Shown: piece after piece, positions 34,840 to 43,433 of the stretch
How the letters are laid out: each line of letters starts with the position of its first letter
Position numbering within the stretch: the stretch's first letter is position 1
Assembly: GCA_016931695.1 (NCBI GenBank)
Contig: JAFGEI010000023.1
Coordinates: forward strand, 69,328-133,327
Direction: 5' to 3'
Source of the DNA: Anaerolineae bacterium
Lineage (GTDB): Bacteria > Chloroflexota > Anaerolineae > B4-G1 > DUEL01
Length of the DNA: 64,000 nucleotides
Notes under the pieces: model-generated
Told to the model about the DNA's origin: nothing
The model's database searches: none
The model's input: only the letters and a program-made list of their open reading frames with translations
Position numbers and translations under genes: made by a program

Positions 34840-36410
34840 CCTCGCCACTTCCATTCACCGGCGATCATTGTCCCCAGCACCGCCGTCTCGGCAATCGCCG
34901 CCGGGTCGCCGGTGAAAATGTCCCGCTCCAGCAGGACGAGGTCGCCCCGCTGCCCGGGCGCGAGCATCCCCAACCGCCGTTCCACCCCACCCGCATAGGC
35001 CGCGCCCCGCGTATAAGCCCGCACCGCCTCTTTGACCGCCAGGCACTGCTGCGGGCGCCAGCCCTGCGGCCCGCCGTAGCCATCGGGCCGGGCGCGGGTC
35101 ACGGCAGCGTGGATGCCGCGCAGTGGGGCCAGGTCCTCCACCGGGCAATCGGAGCCAAAGGCCAGCACGGTGCCCGCGTCCAGCAGGCTGCGCCAGGCAT
35201 AGGCCAGCGCCGAGCGCTCTCCCCAGTAGCGGTCGGCCATCAGCGCGTCCTGCGGCGCGTGGAGCGGCTGCATCGAGGCGACCACCCCCAGCGCCGCCAG
35301 CCGGCCCACATCGTCCTGGTGGAGGGCCTGCACGTGCTCGATGCGGTGGCGCAGCGCGGGGAGGCCGGCGGCCTGGACCGCTGCCAGCGCGTCCAGCACC
35401 ATGCGATTGGCCCGGTCGCCGATGGCGTGGACCGCCAGCGGCAGCCCGCCCGTGCTGGCCCGCTGCGCAATGTCGCCCAGCTCCTCCTCCTGGATGGTCA
35501 GGATGCCCAGGTTGTCCGGCTCTCCGACGTAAGGGGCAAGCATCGCCGCCGTGCGCGGGCCCAGCGCGCCGTCGGCGAACAGCTTGATGCCGCCGACCCG
35601 CAGCCAATCGTCGCCCAGGCCGGCGCGCAGGTTCAGCTCCAGGGCGGCATCCAGAACCTCGAGCGGCAGGTATTTGATCACCCGCAGCCCCAGCTCGCCG
35701 CGGGCATGCAGGCGCTGGTAGGCGTCAAAGGCAACGCCGCCGTCGACGTCGTGGATCGACGTCAGCCCCACGCGCCATGCCCGTTCGAAGCCGCTGCGGA
35801 GGGCCGCGGCGGCCGTCTCGGCGTCGGGTTGGGGGACGCAGTCCATGATCGACCCGATTGCCTCTTCCAGCACCAGCCCGCTCAGGCTGCCCCCCGCTGC
35901 CCGCTCAAAGCGCCCGCCCGGGGGATCAGGGGGGTCGGCCGGGATGCCGGCCCGCTCCAGCGCCAGGCTGTTGACCACCAGCGCGTGCCCGCTCTTGGCG
36001 AGCAACGCCACCGGGTGCTGCGGCGCGGCCGCATCCAGGTCTGCGGCGGTGGGAAAGCGCCCCTCCGGCCACAATTCCTGGTCCCAGCCCCGCCCCAGGA
36101 TCCATTCGCCGGGCGGCGTCTCGCGCACGCGCCGGGCGACCCGCGCCACCATCTCGGCCAGCGACGGCGCGGCGGTCAGGTCGATCTGCTGCAGCCCCAG
36201 GGCAAAGGAGACGAAATGGATGTGGCTGTCGGCCAGGCCCGGGACGACGCACCGCCCTTCCAGGTCCACCACCTCCGCGGCGGCAGGCGAATCCCGCAGC
36301 TCGTCGCCGCCGACGGCGCGCACCCAGCCGTCGCGGATGGCGACGGCAGTCGCCTGAGGCCGGTGGGGGTCCATTGTATAGATCGCGCCGTTGAACAGAA
36401 TCGTCTCCAT
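34836..36410 (-). CDS. YtcJ-like amidohydrolase (amidohydrolase family 3)
   Basis: 524 residues from ATG 36410, which has GGAG upstream; a longer frame would start inside a repeat. Metal-site motif DSHIHF (~65-70), ILGRGWDQELWPEG, and later HAIGDRANRMVLDAL, HRIEHVQ and FGSDCPVEDLAPL, all standard for the YtcJ group of zinc amidohydrolases with N-substituted or exo-enzyme type substrates. Probably cytoplasmic; no signal peptide. Lies 25 bases after the MFS gene, so it may act on what that transporter imports. Confidence 0.92.
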   Translation of the reverse strand: METILFNGAIYTMDPHRPQATAVAIRDGWVRAVGGDELRDSPAAAEVVDLEGRCVVPGLADSHIHFVSFALGLQQIDLTAAPSLAEMVARVARRVRETPPGEWILGRGWDQELWPEGRFPTAADLDAAAPQHPVALLAKSGHALVVNSLALERAGIPADPPDPPGGRFERAAGGSLSGLVLEEAIGSIMDCVPQPDAETAAAALRSGFERAWRVGLTSIHDVDGGVAFDAYQRLHARGELGLRVIKYLPLEVLDAALELNLRAGLGDDWLRVGGIKLFADGALGPRTAAMLAPYVGEPDNLGILTIQEEELGDIAQRASTGGLPLAVHAIGDRANRMVLDALAAVQAAGLPALRHRIEHVQALHQDDVGRLAALGVVASMQPLHAPQDALMADRYWGERSALAYAWRSLLDAGTVLAFGSDCPVEDLAPLRGIHAAVTRARPDGYGGPQGWRPQQCLAVKEAVRAYTRGAAYAGGVERRLGMLAPGQRGDLVLLERDIFTGDPAAIAETAVLGTMIAGEWKWRG

Positions 36411-36435
36411 GCTTTGTCTCCTCACAATAACAGTT

Positions 36436-37674
36436 TTAGGTTTTGGAACCTGAAACCTGGAACCTGGAGCCAAAAACCAGCATCATCCCGGCCGCCAGCA
36501 CGGCCATCGCTGCTCCAAAGTAAAAGGGCGCCGACGGCCCCCACCCCCTCCATCCGCCCAGGCCATCCCACAGCACACCGGCGATGAGCGAGGCGGGGAG
36601 ATCGATGATGCCCAGCACGGCGTTATACGTTCCATAGGCCGTTCCCCGCAGGTGCTCCGGCACAATGTCGGCGACCATCGCCTTGGTGGTCCCATAGGCC
36701 AGGCCATAGTAGACGCCGTAGAGCGCGTACAGCAGCCAGACGTGCCAGCCGCTCCGGGCCAGCGCCATCCCCAGGTAGGTCAGCGCGTAGACGAGCCAGC
36801 CGCCGACAATCACCCGGCGCCGCCCGACCCGGTCGGAAAAGGAACCGCCGGGCACAGAGAGCAGGGAATAGACCAGGTTGAACGTGACCAACATGCCCAA
36901 CACGCCGACGACGCTCAGGCCCCGCTCCTGGGCGCGCAGGACGAGAAAGGCGTCGGACGAGTTGCCCAGGTCGAACAGGCCGACGATGAGCATGAACAGG
37001 GCGAACCGTTTGCCCAGGCGACGAAACGAGATTCGCGGCCGCTCGCGGACCCCCTTGACCGGCACGTCCTGGGCAACGACGGCCAGCGAGATAACGGCCA
37101 GGAAGGCGGGGACGAGGCTGATCAGGACAATAGTCTGAAAAGTCGAGCGGTCCAACGCCGCCGCTCCTTGCTGGGCCAGCCAGACCGCGCCCAGGGCGAT
37201 GAGCAGCCCCAGCATGGCTCCGCCGGTGTCGGCCGCACGGTGAAAGCCAAAGGCGAGCCCCCGTTGCTCCTCTGCGATCGTGTCGGCGACCAGCGCGTCG
37301 CGGGGGGCGGTGCGAATCCCCTTGCCCACCCGGTCCGCCCAGCGCACGCTGGCGACGACGCCCCACGAGTTGGCCCAATAAAAGAAGGGCTTGACCAGGG
37401 CGGAAAGGCCATATCCGGCCACGGCGAGCCACTTGCGGGCCCGCAGCCGGTCCGAAAGCCAGCCGGAAAAGACCTTGATCAGGCTGGCGGTCGCCTCCGC
37501 CACCGCCTCGATGACGCCGATGACGTTGGCCCGGATTCCCAGCACGCTGGAGAGAAAGAGGGGCAAGATGGGAATGACCATTTCGCTGGAGACGTCCATG
37601 AGAAAACTGGTCAGGCTGACCGCCCAGATATTGCGCGGCAGGTTGCGCGGCCGTTTTGTCTCCGGTTGGGACAT
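36436..37674 (-). CDS. MFS transporter
   Basis: 412 residues with 12 predicted membrane helices. ATG follows AGGAGGTTCCC. The loop between helices 2 and 3 (GWLSDRLRARKWLAVAGYG) has the MFS motif A pattern and recurs between 8 and 9 (GGSFSDRVGRRRVIVGG). The family of drug or metabolite efflux/uptake carriers fits; substrate unknown. The last ~12 codons (FGSRFQVSGSKT) lie in a dispersed AACCTGG repeat, so the natural C-terminus seems to have been changed by that repeat. Confidence 0.9.
   Translation of the reverse strand: MSQPETKRPRNLPRNIWAVSLTSFLMDVSSEMVIPILPLFLSSVLGIRANVIGVIEAVAEATASLIKVFSGWLSDRLRARKWLAVAGYGLSALVKPFFYWANSWGVVASVRWADRVGKGIRTAPRDALVADTIAEEQRGLAFGFHRAADTGGAMLGLLIALGAVWLAQQGAAALDRSTFQTIVLISLVPAFLAVISLAVVAQDVPVKGVRERPRISFRRLGKRFALFMLIVGLFDLGNSSDAFLVLRAQERGLSVVGVLGMLVTFNLVYSLLSVPGGSFSDRVGRRRVIVGGWLVYALTYLGMALARSGWHVWLLYALYGVYYGLAYGTTKAMVADIVPEHLRGTAYGTYNAVLGIIDLPASLIAGVLWDGLGGWRGWGPSAPFYFGAAMAVLAAGMMLVFGSRFQVSGSKT
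36439..36479. repeat. AACCTG-type short palindromic repeat overlapping the MFS 3' end
   Basis: GGTTTTGG and CCAAAAACC at the edges enclose three AACCTG units. It encodes the last residues of the MFS protein on the minus strand. Confidence 0.5.
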
Positions 37675-37727
37675 GGGAACCTCCTATACGGTGATTTCTA
37701 CCGGGCTGCTTCTCGCAACTGCATCCC

Positions 37728-37756
37728 ATTTTACTCCACTTGACGGGGCTGAACAA
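37728..37756 (-). promoter_or_regulatory. Probable promoter of the MFS-amidohydrolase operon
   Basis: On the minus strand TTGTTC (37756-37751), 17-base spacer, TAAAAT (37733-37728). It overlaps the divergent sigma-factor promoter, so the two may interfere. Confidence 0.5.
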
Positions 37757-37768
37757 ACGTATTACACT
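37740..37768 (+). promoter_or_regulatory. Promoter of the ECF sigma gene
   Basis: TTGACG (37740-37745), 17-base spacer, TACACT (37763-37768), the same -10 hexamer as in front of the two secreted-protein genes. It looks like a housekeeping-sigma promoter, not an ECF-type AAC/CGT promoter. Confidence 0.6.
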
Positions 37769-37813
37769 TCCAGGGTGGGAGAAGGACGGCCCGCTTTCTC
37801 GAGCAGGGAATCG

Positions 37814-38416
37814 ATGGACGAGGAACAGACGCTGATCCAGGCCGCCCAGCGCGGTCACATGGACGCCTTCAACGAGTTGGTGCTGATTTACCAGAACCAG
37901 GTCTATAACCTTGCCCACCGCATCATGGGCGATCCGGCCTCTGCCGCCGACGCCACCCAGGAGACCTTTATCGTCGCTTATCGCAAGATCGACACCTTTC
38001 GCGGCGGTTCCTTCCGTTCCTGGCTGCTGCGCATCGTCTCCAACCGCTGCTACGACGAACTGCGCCGCCGCAAGCGGCGCCCCACCACGGCCTGGGAGGA
38101 CTTGGGCGAGGTCGACGAGGACGCCAATCCGATTCTGGCCAACGGCGGCGAGTCCCCTGAAGCGACCGTCGGCCGCTGGGAGTTGGCCGAGTTCCTCCAA
38201 CAGGCAATCTCCACCCTGTCGCCCGAGCACCGGGTCGTGCTCGTCCTCTCCGACGTCGAGGGGCTGAGCTATGCCGAGATCGCCGCTGCCGTCGACGTCC
38301 CGGTGGGCACGGTGAAATCCCGCCTGGCCCGCGCGCGGGCCCACCTGCGCGACCGGCTGCAGGCCAAACGGGAACTTTTGCCCGCCGTCTATCGTCTTGT
38401 GGGTGAGGGACAATGA
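37814..38416 (+). CDS. ECF-type RNA polymerase sigma factor
   Basis: 200 residues from ATG 37814, after AGCAGGGA. Region 2 (FNELVLIYQNQVYNLAHRIMG, split by TQETFIVAYRKI) and region 4 (SPEHRVVLVLSDVEGLSYAEIA, GTVKSRLARAR) are intact, with no region 3, as in sigma-E/SigW-like factors. It redirects RNA polymerase to stress or envelope genes. It overlaps its anti-sigma gene by 4 bases. Its long upstream open frame is shadow. Confidence 0.95.
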   Translation: MDEEQTLIQAAQRGHMDAFNELVLIYQNQVYNLAHRIMGDPASAADATQETFIVAYRKIDTFRGGSFRSWLLRIVSNRCYDELRRRKRRPTTAWEDLGEVDEDANPILANGGESPEATVGRWELAEFLQQAISTLSPEHRVVLVLSDVEGLSYAEIAAAVDVPVGTVKSRLARARAHLRDRLQAKRELLPAVYRLVGEGQ

Positions 38417-39255
38417 TGAGCAGGAAACGTGCCCAGGCGCGGATGGACGTACTTCTGTCCGCCTACCTGGACGGGGAACTGGCCCCGAGCGAGCGGGCCC
38501 GGCTGGAGGCCCAACTCGAAGCCGATCCCGCACTGCGGGAGCGGTTGGAGACGCTGCGCCAGGCGGTCGCCCTGGTGCGGGAAATGACCCCGCTCCCCGC
38601 CCCGCGCAACTTTTTCGTCAGCCCGGCGATGGTGGCTCCGGCTGCCCGGCCGCTCGCGGTGGCCCCGCGCTGGCTGGCCCCGGCCCTCAGCTTTGCCACC
38701 GCCGCCAGCGCCCTGCTCCTGGCCGTTGCCCTGGCCGGGGTCCTGCTGACCGGCCGGCTCACCGGCCAGGAGATGTTCGAGACGGCGCCGCCCGACGAAC
38801 CGTGGGACGTCCAGGCGCCGACGGAAATGGCCATCGCCGAAGCGCCGCTGGAGGAGGATGTGACGGCGGAGGCGGAGAACGACGCCTTCGGCGCAGCCAG
38901 CGGTGAGACGGAAGGCGGCGAGCAGGAGCGCGTTCCGCCGGCGGCCCCCGCCGAGGAGAGCGCACCCGGCACCGCAGCTTTCACCCCCACCGCTCCCTCG
39001 CCAATGGCCCCACCTGTCCCTGAAGCGTCCCCCTCTCCCCTGCCGGAACGCAGCGCCGACGCCACCGCCACGCCGCCCGCCCCCTACCCGGAGGTCACCC
39101 CCCTCGTCGCGGCGACTCCTACCGCCCCGGCAGCGGTGGGCGAGGCGCCTGGCACTCTGTTCGCCCTTCTTCGCCCGGCATCCGTCGGGCTGGCAGCGCT
39201 GACCCTGCTGCTGGCAGCGGCCAGCCTGCTGGCCTGGATCGCCCGCCGCCGGTAG
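38413..39255 (+). CDS. Membrane anti-sigma factor
   Basis: 280 residues. The N-terminal LLSAYLDGELAPSERARLEAQLEADPALR is the anti-sigma domain pattern, but the zinc-site His-x3-Cys-x2-Cys is missing. A membrane helix (~94-114) separates it from an extracytoplasmic Ala/Pro/Glu-rich region (~120-245). A second hydrophobic segment lies at the very end (~255-275). It should hold the sigma factor at the membrane until an envelope signal triggers its loss. ATG overlaps the sigma stop. Confidence 0.85.
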   Translation: MMSRKRAQARMDVLLSAYLDGELAPSERARLEAQLEADPALRERLETLRQAVALVREMTPLPAPRNFFVSPAMVAPAARPLAVAPRWLAPALSFATAASALLLAVALAGVLLTGRLTGQEMFETAPPDEPWDVQAPTEMAIAEAPLEEDVTAEAENDAFGAASGETEGGEQERVPPAAPAEESAPGTAAFTPTAPSPMAPPVPEASPSPLPERSADATATPPAPYPEVTPLVAATPTAPAAVGEAPGTLFALLRPASVGLAALTLLLAAASLLAWIARRR

Positions 39256-39262
39256 GAGCGCC

Positions 39263-39769
39263 GTGGCCGATTACCTGGCGTTGAACTATTGCCCCCAGTG
39301 CGGCGCGGCGCTCGCGGACCAAGCCGCCTACGGTCGAGTACGACGATATTGCCCAGCCTGCAAACGGGTCGTCTTTCGCGACCCCAAGGCGGCGGCCGGC
39401 GTGGTCGTGGAACGGGACGGCCAGGCGCTGCTGGTCCGCCGATCGACCAAGCCCAGGCGGGGTTTGTGGAGTATCCCGGCCGGTTTTATCGAGTACGACG
39501 AGGCCCCCGCTGCCGCCGCTGTGCGGGAGTGCGCGGAAGAAACCGGGCTGAGGGTGAAACTGACGGCCCTGCTCGACGTCATTCCCGGCGAGGGGCTGCC
39601 GGGAGAGGCTTCGTTCCTGATCGTCTACCTTGGGCGCATCACCGGCGGGCAGCTGCAGGCCCAGGACGATGCCGAGCAGGCGGCTTTTTTCGACCCCGAC
39701 GACCTGCCGCCGCTGGCCTTTTCCGCCACCCACCGCGCGCTGGAGCGCTGGCGCGCCCGATCCCGCTGA
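39263..39769 (+). CDS. Nudix hydrolase with N-terminal zinc ribbon
   Basis: 168 residues; GTG start after GGTAGGAG. CPQCG and CPACK (~10-35) form a zinc ribbon. The Nudix box G-x5-E-x7-RECAEETGL follows at ~75-95. This layout resembles NADH pyrophosphatase-like or ADP-sugar Nudix enzymes that bind a nucleoside diphosphate and cut the pyrophosphate. The real substrate is unknown. It is 7 bases after the anti-sigma gene and converges with cytidine deaminase. Confidence 0.88.
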   Translation: MADYLALNYCPQCGAALADQAAYGRVRRYCPACKRVVFRDPKAAAGVVVERDGQALLVRRSTKPRRGLWSIPAGFIEYDEAPAAAAVRECAEETGLRVKLTALLDVIPGEGLPGEASFLIVYLGRITGGQLQAQDDAEQAAFFDPDDLPPLAFSATHRALERWRARSR

Positions 39770-39826
39770 GCGGGACGCGCTGGCCCTCTCCGCCGCTGGC
39801 GGCCCTGGCCAGGACAAACGGGGCGG

Positions 39827-40255
39827 CTACCGCTCCCCGCCGGGCACTTTCCCTTCCAGGTCGGCGGCGCTAAAACTTTGCGGCAGCAGCAGGTCCAGCG
39901 TCGTCTCGCGAACATTCCCCGCCGCGTCGGCGATCAAGATCACCATGTCCCGGCTGAACTCGCGCAGCGTCTGGCGGCAGGCGCCGCAGGGGCTGCCGCC
40001 ATTCTCCGTGATCACTGCCAGGGCGACGAAATCCCGTTCCCCCTCCGAGACCGCCTTGACCACCGCGGCCCGTTCGGCGCAAATCGTGAGCGGATAAACG
40101 GCGTTCTCCACGTTGCCGGCGCTGTAAACCCGGCCCGAGCGGGCCAACAACGCCGCGCCGACCGGATAGCCTGAATAGGGGGCATAGGCGTGCTGCCGCG
40201 CCTGGCGGGCGCGTTCGACCAGTTGCTCGCGGTTGAACTCGCTAATCTTTTGCAT
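39827..40255 (-). CDS. cdd: Cytidine deaminase
   Basis: 142 residues from ATG 40255, after GGAGACAAG. Zinc site: TICAERAAV and PCGACRQ supply three Cys and the catalytic Glu, the pattern of the small homotetrameric type. It converts (deoxy)cytidine to (deoxy)uridine for pyrimidine salvage. Its start overlaps the end of the CNNM/CBS gene by 14 bases, so the two are translated from one message. Confidence 0.95.
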   Translation of the reverse strand: MQKISEFNREQLVERARQARQHAYAPYSGYPVGAALLARSGRVYSAGNVENAVYPLTICAERAAVVKAVSEGERDFVALAVITENGGSPCGACRQTLREFSRDMVILIADAAGNVRETTLDLLLPQSFSAADLEGKVPGGER

Positions 40256-41561
40256 CACTTGTCTCCATGGGCTGCCGTCGTACACGAACCTGGCGAATCC
40301 GGCGGCCGGTCACGCTCAACACCTCGATCAGCAACCTGTCGATGTGCAGTTGTTCGCCCTCCGAAGGGACCTTGCCCAGGCTGCTATAGATCAGGCCGCC
40401 CAACGTGTCGCTGGACTTGGTCGGCAGGTCAATCCCCAGCAAGTTGTTCACGTCGTCCAGGTCCATGCGGGCGCCGAGGATATATTCATCCTCGCTGACT
40501 TGCACGAAAATCGGCTCCTCAACGTCATACTCGTCCTGGATCTCGCCCACAATTTCTTCCAGGATGTCCTCTACCGTCACCAGGCCCGCAGTGCCGCCGT
40601 ACTCGTCGATCACAATCGCTATGTGCACGCGCCGCTGCTGCATCTCGCGCAGCAGGTCGTCTACCTTTTTGGTCTCGGGAACAAAATAAGCCGGACGAAG
40701 CAACTCTTGCAGTACCGGCGCTGGCTCGCCGTTCTGCATACAACTCAGCAGGTCCTTGGCATAGAGCAATCCCTCGATGCGGTCGATCGTCTCGGCATAG
40801 ATGGGAATGCGGGAATGCCCCGCGCCAATCACGACGTCCAGCGCCTCCGGCAGCGGCGTGTTGACGTCCAGGGCGACGACGTCGATGCGCGGAACCATCA
40901 CCTCGCGGGCCAGGGTATCGCCAAACTGAAAAATGGAATAGATCATCTCTTTTTCATCCTCCTCGATGACCCCTTCCTCCTCCCCCGCATCCACCAGCAT
41001 GCGAATCTCTTCCTCGGTGATGAGCGAGAGACCGCTGAAAGGAATTCCCCCAAAGGGGGTCGCCAGGCGGTTGCTGAGCCAGACCATAAAGCGAACCAGG
41101 GGCCAGAGCGCCAGTTCCAATCCCCAGACGAACCAGGCCAGTTGGAGCGTCCACTTTTCAGCGTGGGCAGCGGCGATCGCCTCGGGCATCAACCGGCCCA
41201 GTATGACGTGGATCGAAGCGATGCCGCCGACGACAATGACCGTCGCCAGGATGCTCGCCCAGCCCAATACGTTGCTTTCTCCTCCCAACGCTTCGGTCAA
41301 TGGCCATATTACGCTCAGGCCGGCGATGACAGCAGCCAGAGTGACGAGCAAAGCCTTCCCCAGGTAGAGGGTGCCCAAAAGCCGGCTGGCGTCCTCCGCC
41401 AGGCGGATGGCCAACCCGGCGCCAGCGACCCCCTCCTCCGCCATCTGGCGCAGGCGACTCTGGCGAGCGCTGCCAAAGGCGGACTTGGCCGCTGCCAGCA
41501 GGCCATGCGCGGCGATCAGTATCAGGACCCCCAGCAATCCCAGCCAGTTCATCCATCGCAC
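40242..41561 (-). CDS. CNNM/CorC-type protein with CBS pair and transporter-associated domain
   Basis: 439 residues from GTG 41561, which lies at proper distance from GGAGG; the later ATG is too far. About four membrane helices in the DUF21/CNNM part (~1-170), then LITEEEIRMLVDAGEEEGVIEEDEKEMI. Two CBS domains follow (VMVPRIDVVALDV, IVIDEYGGTAGLVTVEDILEEIVGEI), and the CorC/HlyC C-terminal domain closes it. Family members are implicated in magnesium/cobalt efflux or ion homeostasis. Cotranscribed with cdd. Confidence 0.92.
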   Translation of the reverse strand: MRWMNWLGLLGVLILIAAHGLLAAAKSAFGSARQSRLRQMAEEGVAGAGLAIRLAEDASRLLGTLYLGKALLVTLAAVIAGLSVIWPLTEALGGESNVLGWASILATVIVVGGIASIHVILGRLMPEAIAAAHAEKWTLQLAWFVWGLELALWPLVRFMVWLSNRLATPFGGIPFSGLSLITEEEIRMLVDAGEEEGVIEEDEKEMIYSIFQFGDTLAREVMVPRIDVVALDVNTPLPEALDVVIGAGHSRIPIYAETIDRIEGLLYAKDLLSCMQNGEPAPVLQELLRPAYFVPETKKVDDLLREMQQRRVHIAIVIDEYGGTAGLVTVEDILEEIVGEIQDEYDVEEPIFVQVSEDEYILGARMDLDDVNNLLGIDLPTKSSDTLGGLIYSSLGKVPSEGEQLHIDRLLIEVLSVTGRRIRQVRVRRQPMETSDAKD

Positions 41562-41682
41562 CGTCGTTATTCCTCCTCTTGCGGTGACAAAAAAACAGCC
41601 GTCACGCAGCCTAATCGTGGGCCCCAACGGCCTGGTCGAACATCATATACACCTGCTTTGGCAAATGCGCCATTGTCGAATC

Positions 41683-41710
41683 ATTATACCATGATTGACA
41701 CCACTGCAAA
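41683..41710 (-). promoter_or_regulatory. Promoter of the CNNM/CBS-cdd operon
   Basis: Minus strand: TTTGCA (41710-41705), 16-base spacer, perfect TATAAT (41688-41683). Leader of ~115 bases to the GTG start. Confidence 0.55.
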
Positions 41711-41776
41711 AAGGCTATCTTTACCGGGCTGCATTTCAGTCCTGGGGCGAGTTTGTCCGCGCCTCCTCGGTTCGGC

Positions 41777-41820
41777 TGTCATTCTGAGCAGCCTGCCCCC
41801 GAGAAATTGGGGGGATCTCG
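41777..41820. repeat. GTCATT-type dispersed repeat
   Basis: TGTCATTCTGAGC, then GCAGCCTGCCCC, GAGAAATT, GGGGG and ATCTC. The same order (TGTCATT.. GAGC, GCAGCCTGCCCCGAG, CGGGG, ATCTC) recurs at 47627-47687. Confidence 0.6.
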
Positions 41821-41923
41821 CCAGGGCCCTTTCAAGGGTTATTTTCAGACGCAAAATCTGATCGTGCCCCGATTCAGTGTTGTTGAGAATTTTTAGCTTC
41901 GAAATCCCCATCCCCCATCTCTC

Positions 41924-41951
41924 TTGCCAACTTTTCCCTCTCAAGTACAAT
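41924..41951 (+). promoter_or_regulatory. Promoter placing the start point at or next to the ATG (leaderless)
   Basis: TTGCCA (41924-41929), 16-base spacer, TACAAT (41946-41951). Transcription should start near 41958, and the ATG is at 41961. No Shine-Dalgarno is seen. Confidence 0.65.
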
Positions 41952-41960
41952 AGCTGTACA

Positions 41961-43433
41961 ATGAAAGACACTTACCGGTTGATCCTGGCCCTGATCGTCA
42001 CCGCCTACGTGTTGCTCGGCGGTCTCTACGCCGCCCTGACGCCCGCCTGGCAGGTGCCCGACGAACCGGCGCACTATAACTATGTCCGCGCCATCGCCGA
42101 GGAGGGCGCGTTCCCGGTGATGGAGCGCGGCGATTACGACCCGGCGTACCTGGAACAGTTGACCAGCCAGCAATTCCCCGCCGACATGCCGATCGACGCG
42201 ATTACCTACGAGGATCACCAGCCCCCGCTCTACTACTTGCTGGCGGCGCCGGTCTATATTCTCTTTGACGGCGCGCTGCTCCCGCTGCGCCTGGTTTCGG
42301 TGGCAGTTGGCGCGGCCCTGCTGGTCATCGTCTATGGCCTGACCCGCTCCCTCTTTCCCGCGCAGCCCTTCCTGGCGATTGCCGCTGCCGCGCTGGTCGC
42401 CTTTCTGCCGCAGCACATCGCCATGACGGCAGGGGTGGAGAACGACGCGCTGGCCGAACTGTGGATCGGCGCGGCGCTGTGGATGGCGGTTCGGTACGTC
42501 CAGAGGAAAAGCGGCGGGCGGCAGTTCCTCGTCGGCTGGGGGCTGACCCTGGGCTTGGGCATGCTGACCAAGGTGTCGACCTACGTCGTGCTGCCGGTAT
42601 CCCTGCTGGCGATATGGCTCCGCGCGCGGCGCGAGGAAGGCGGGCGTTCGCTGGGACAGTCGCTGCGGGCAGCAGCGCCCCGCTGGGCCTGGATGATGCT
42701 GGCGGTGGTCCTGTTGACCGCGCCCTGGTTCGCGCGCAGCATCTCCCTCTACGGCTGGAGCGATCCCATTGGGCAGGCGCGGCACAACAGCGTCGTGGTG
42801 GGACAGCTCACCACCGTCGATGCGCTGGCCCAGTACGGTTGGGGCTGGCTGCTGGGCCGCTTTGCCCACTTTACCTTCCAGAGCTTTTGGGGGCAGTTCG
42901 GATGGATGGGCGTGCCGCTCCAGCCGGCCATCTACGGGGTGCTGGCGATCCTGTCGCTGCTCTTGCTGGCCGGCGCGGCCGGCTGGTTGTTCGACCGCTG
43001 CCGCCCCCGGCTGGCCGCCGCGCAGCGCGACGGGCTGATCCTGCTGGCAACTTCTGCCGTTCTGACCCTGCTGCTCTACCTGGCCTACAACGTGACCTTT
43101 GTGCAGCACCAGGGACGATACCTCTTCCCGGCGCTGATCCCGCTGGCGGTCAGCGCGGCGCTGGGAATCGACTGGCTGCTGGCGCCCCGCACCGCCCGCC
43201 GGGCAGCGGCGGCGCTGGCCGCGCTGGGGATCGGCATGGCCGCCTGGGGAGTGGCGCGCGGCGACCTGCCTGTCCTGCCCATCAGGAGCGCGCTGGGGGC
43301 CGCGCTGCTGCTGGGGGTGGCCGCCTACTTTCCCCGCTGGGGGCGCGGGCTGGCGCTGGCGGCGCTGGCGACCGCCCTGGTCGCCCTCGACCTCTACGCC
43401 CTCTTTGGCGCAATCATCCCAGCGCTGACGTGA
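41961..43433 (+). CDS. DUF2142/GT-C-like multi-pass membrane protein
   Basis: 490 residues from ATG 41961, with about 11-12 membrane helices. The first extracytoplasmic loop holds WQVPDEPAHYNYVR with paired acidic residues, and later ITYEDHQPPLYYLLAAPV, both typical of DUF2142 and related GT-C glycosyltransferases that use polyprenyl-linked sugars. It stands alone, with a probable leaderless message, and overlaps the convergent helicase gene by 20 bases. It could glycosylate surface proteins or lipids; acceptor unknown. Confidence 0.78.
   Translation: MKDTYRLILALIVTAYVLLGGLYAALTPAWQVPDEPAHYNYVRAIAEEGAFPVMERGDYDPAYLEQLTSQQFPADMPIDAITYEDHQPPLYYLLAAPVYILFDGALLPLRLVSVAVGAALLVIVYGLTRSLFPAQPFLAIAAAALVAFLPQHIAMTAGVENDALAELWIGAALWMAVRYVQRKSGGRQFLVGWGLTLGLGMLTKVSTYVVLPVSLLAIWLRARREEGGRSLGQSLRAAAPRWAWMMLAVVLLTAPWFARSISLYGWSDPIGQARHNSVVVGQLTTVDALAQYGWGWLLGRFAHFTFQSFWGQFGWMGVPLQPAIYGVLAILSLLLLAGAAGWLFDRCRPRLAAAQRDGLILLATSAVLTLLLYLAYNVTFVQHQGRYLFPALIPLAVSAALGIDWLLAPRTARRAAAALAALGIGMAAWGVARGDLPVLPIRSALGAALLLGVAAYFPRWGRGLALAALATALVALDLYALFGAIIPALT

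Larger units (their letters stand above)
41562..41960. other. 399-base intergenic region between divergent genes
   Basis: Contains the minus-strand promoter (41683-41710), a GTCATT-type repeat with a C5/G5 hairpin (41777-41820), and the plus-strand promoter (41924-41951). No additional gene was supported. Confidence 0.7.
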
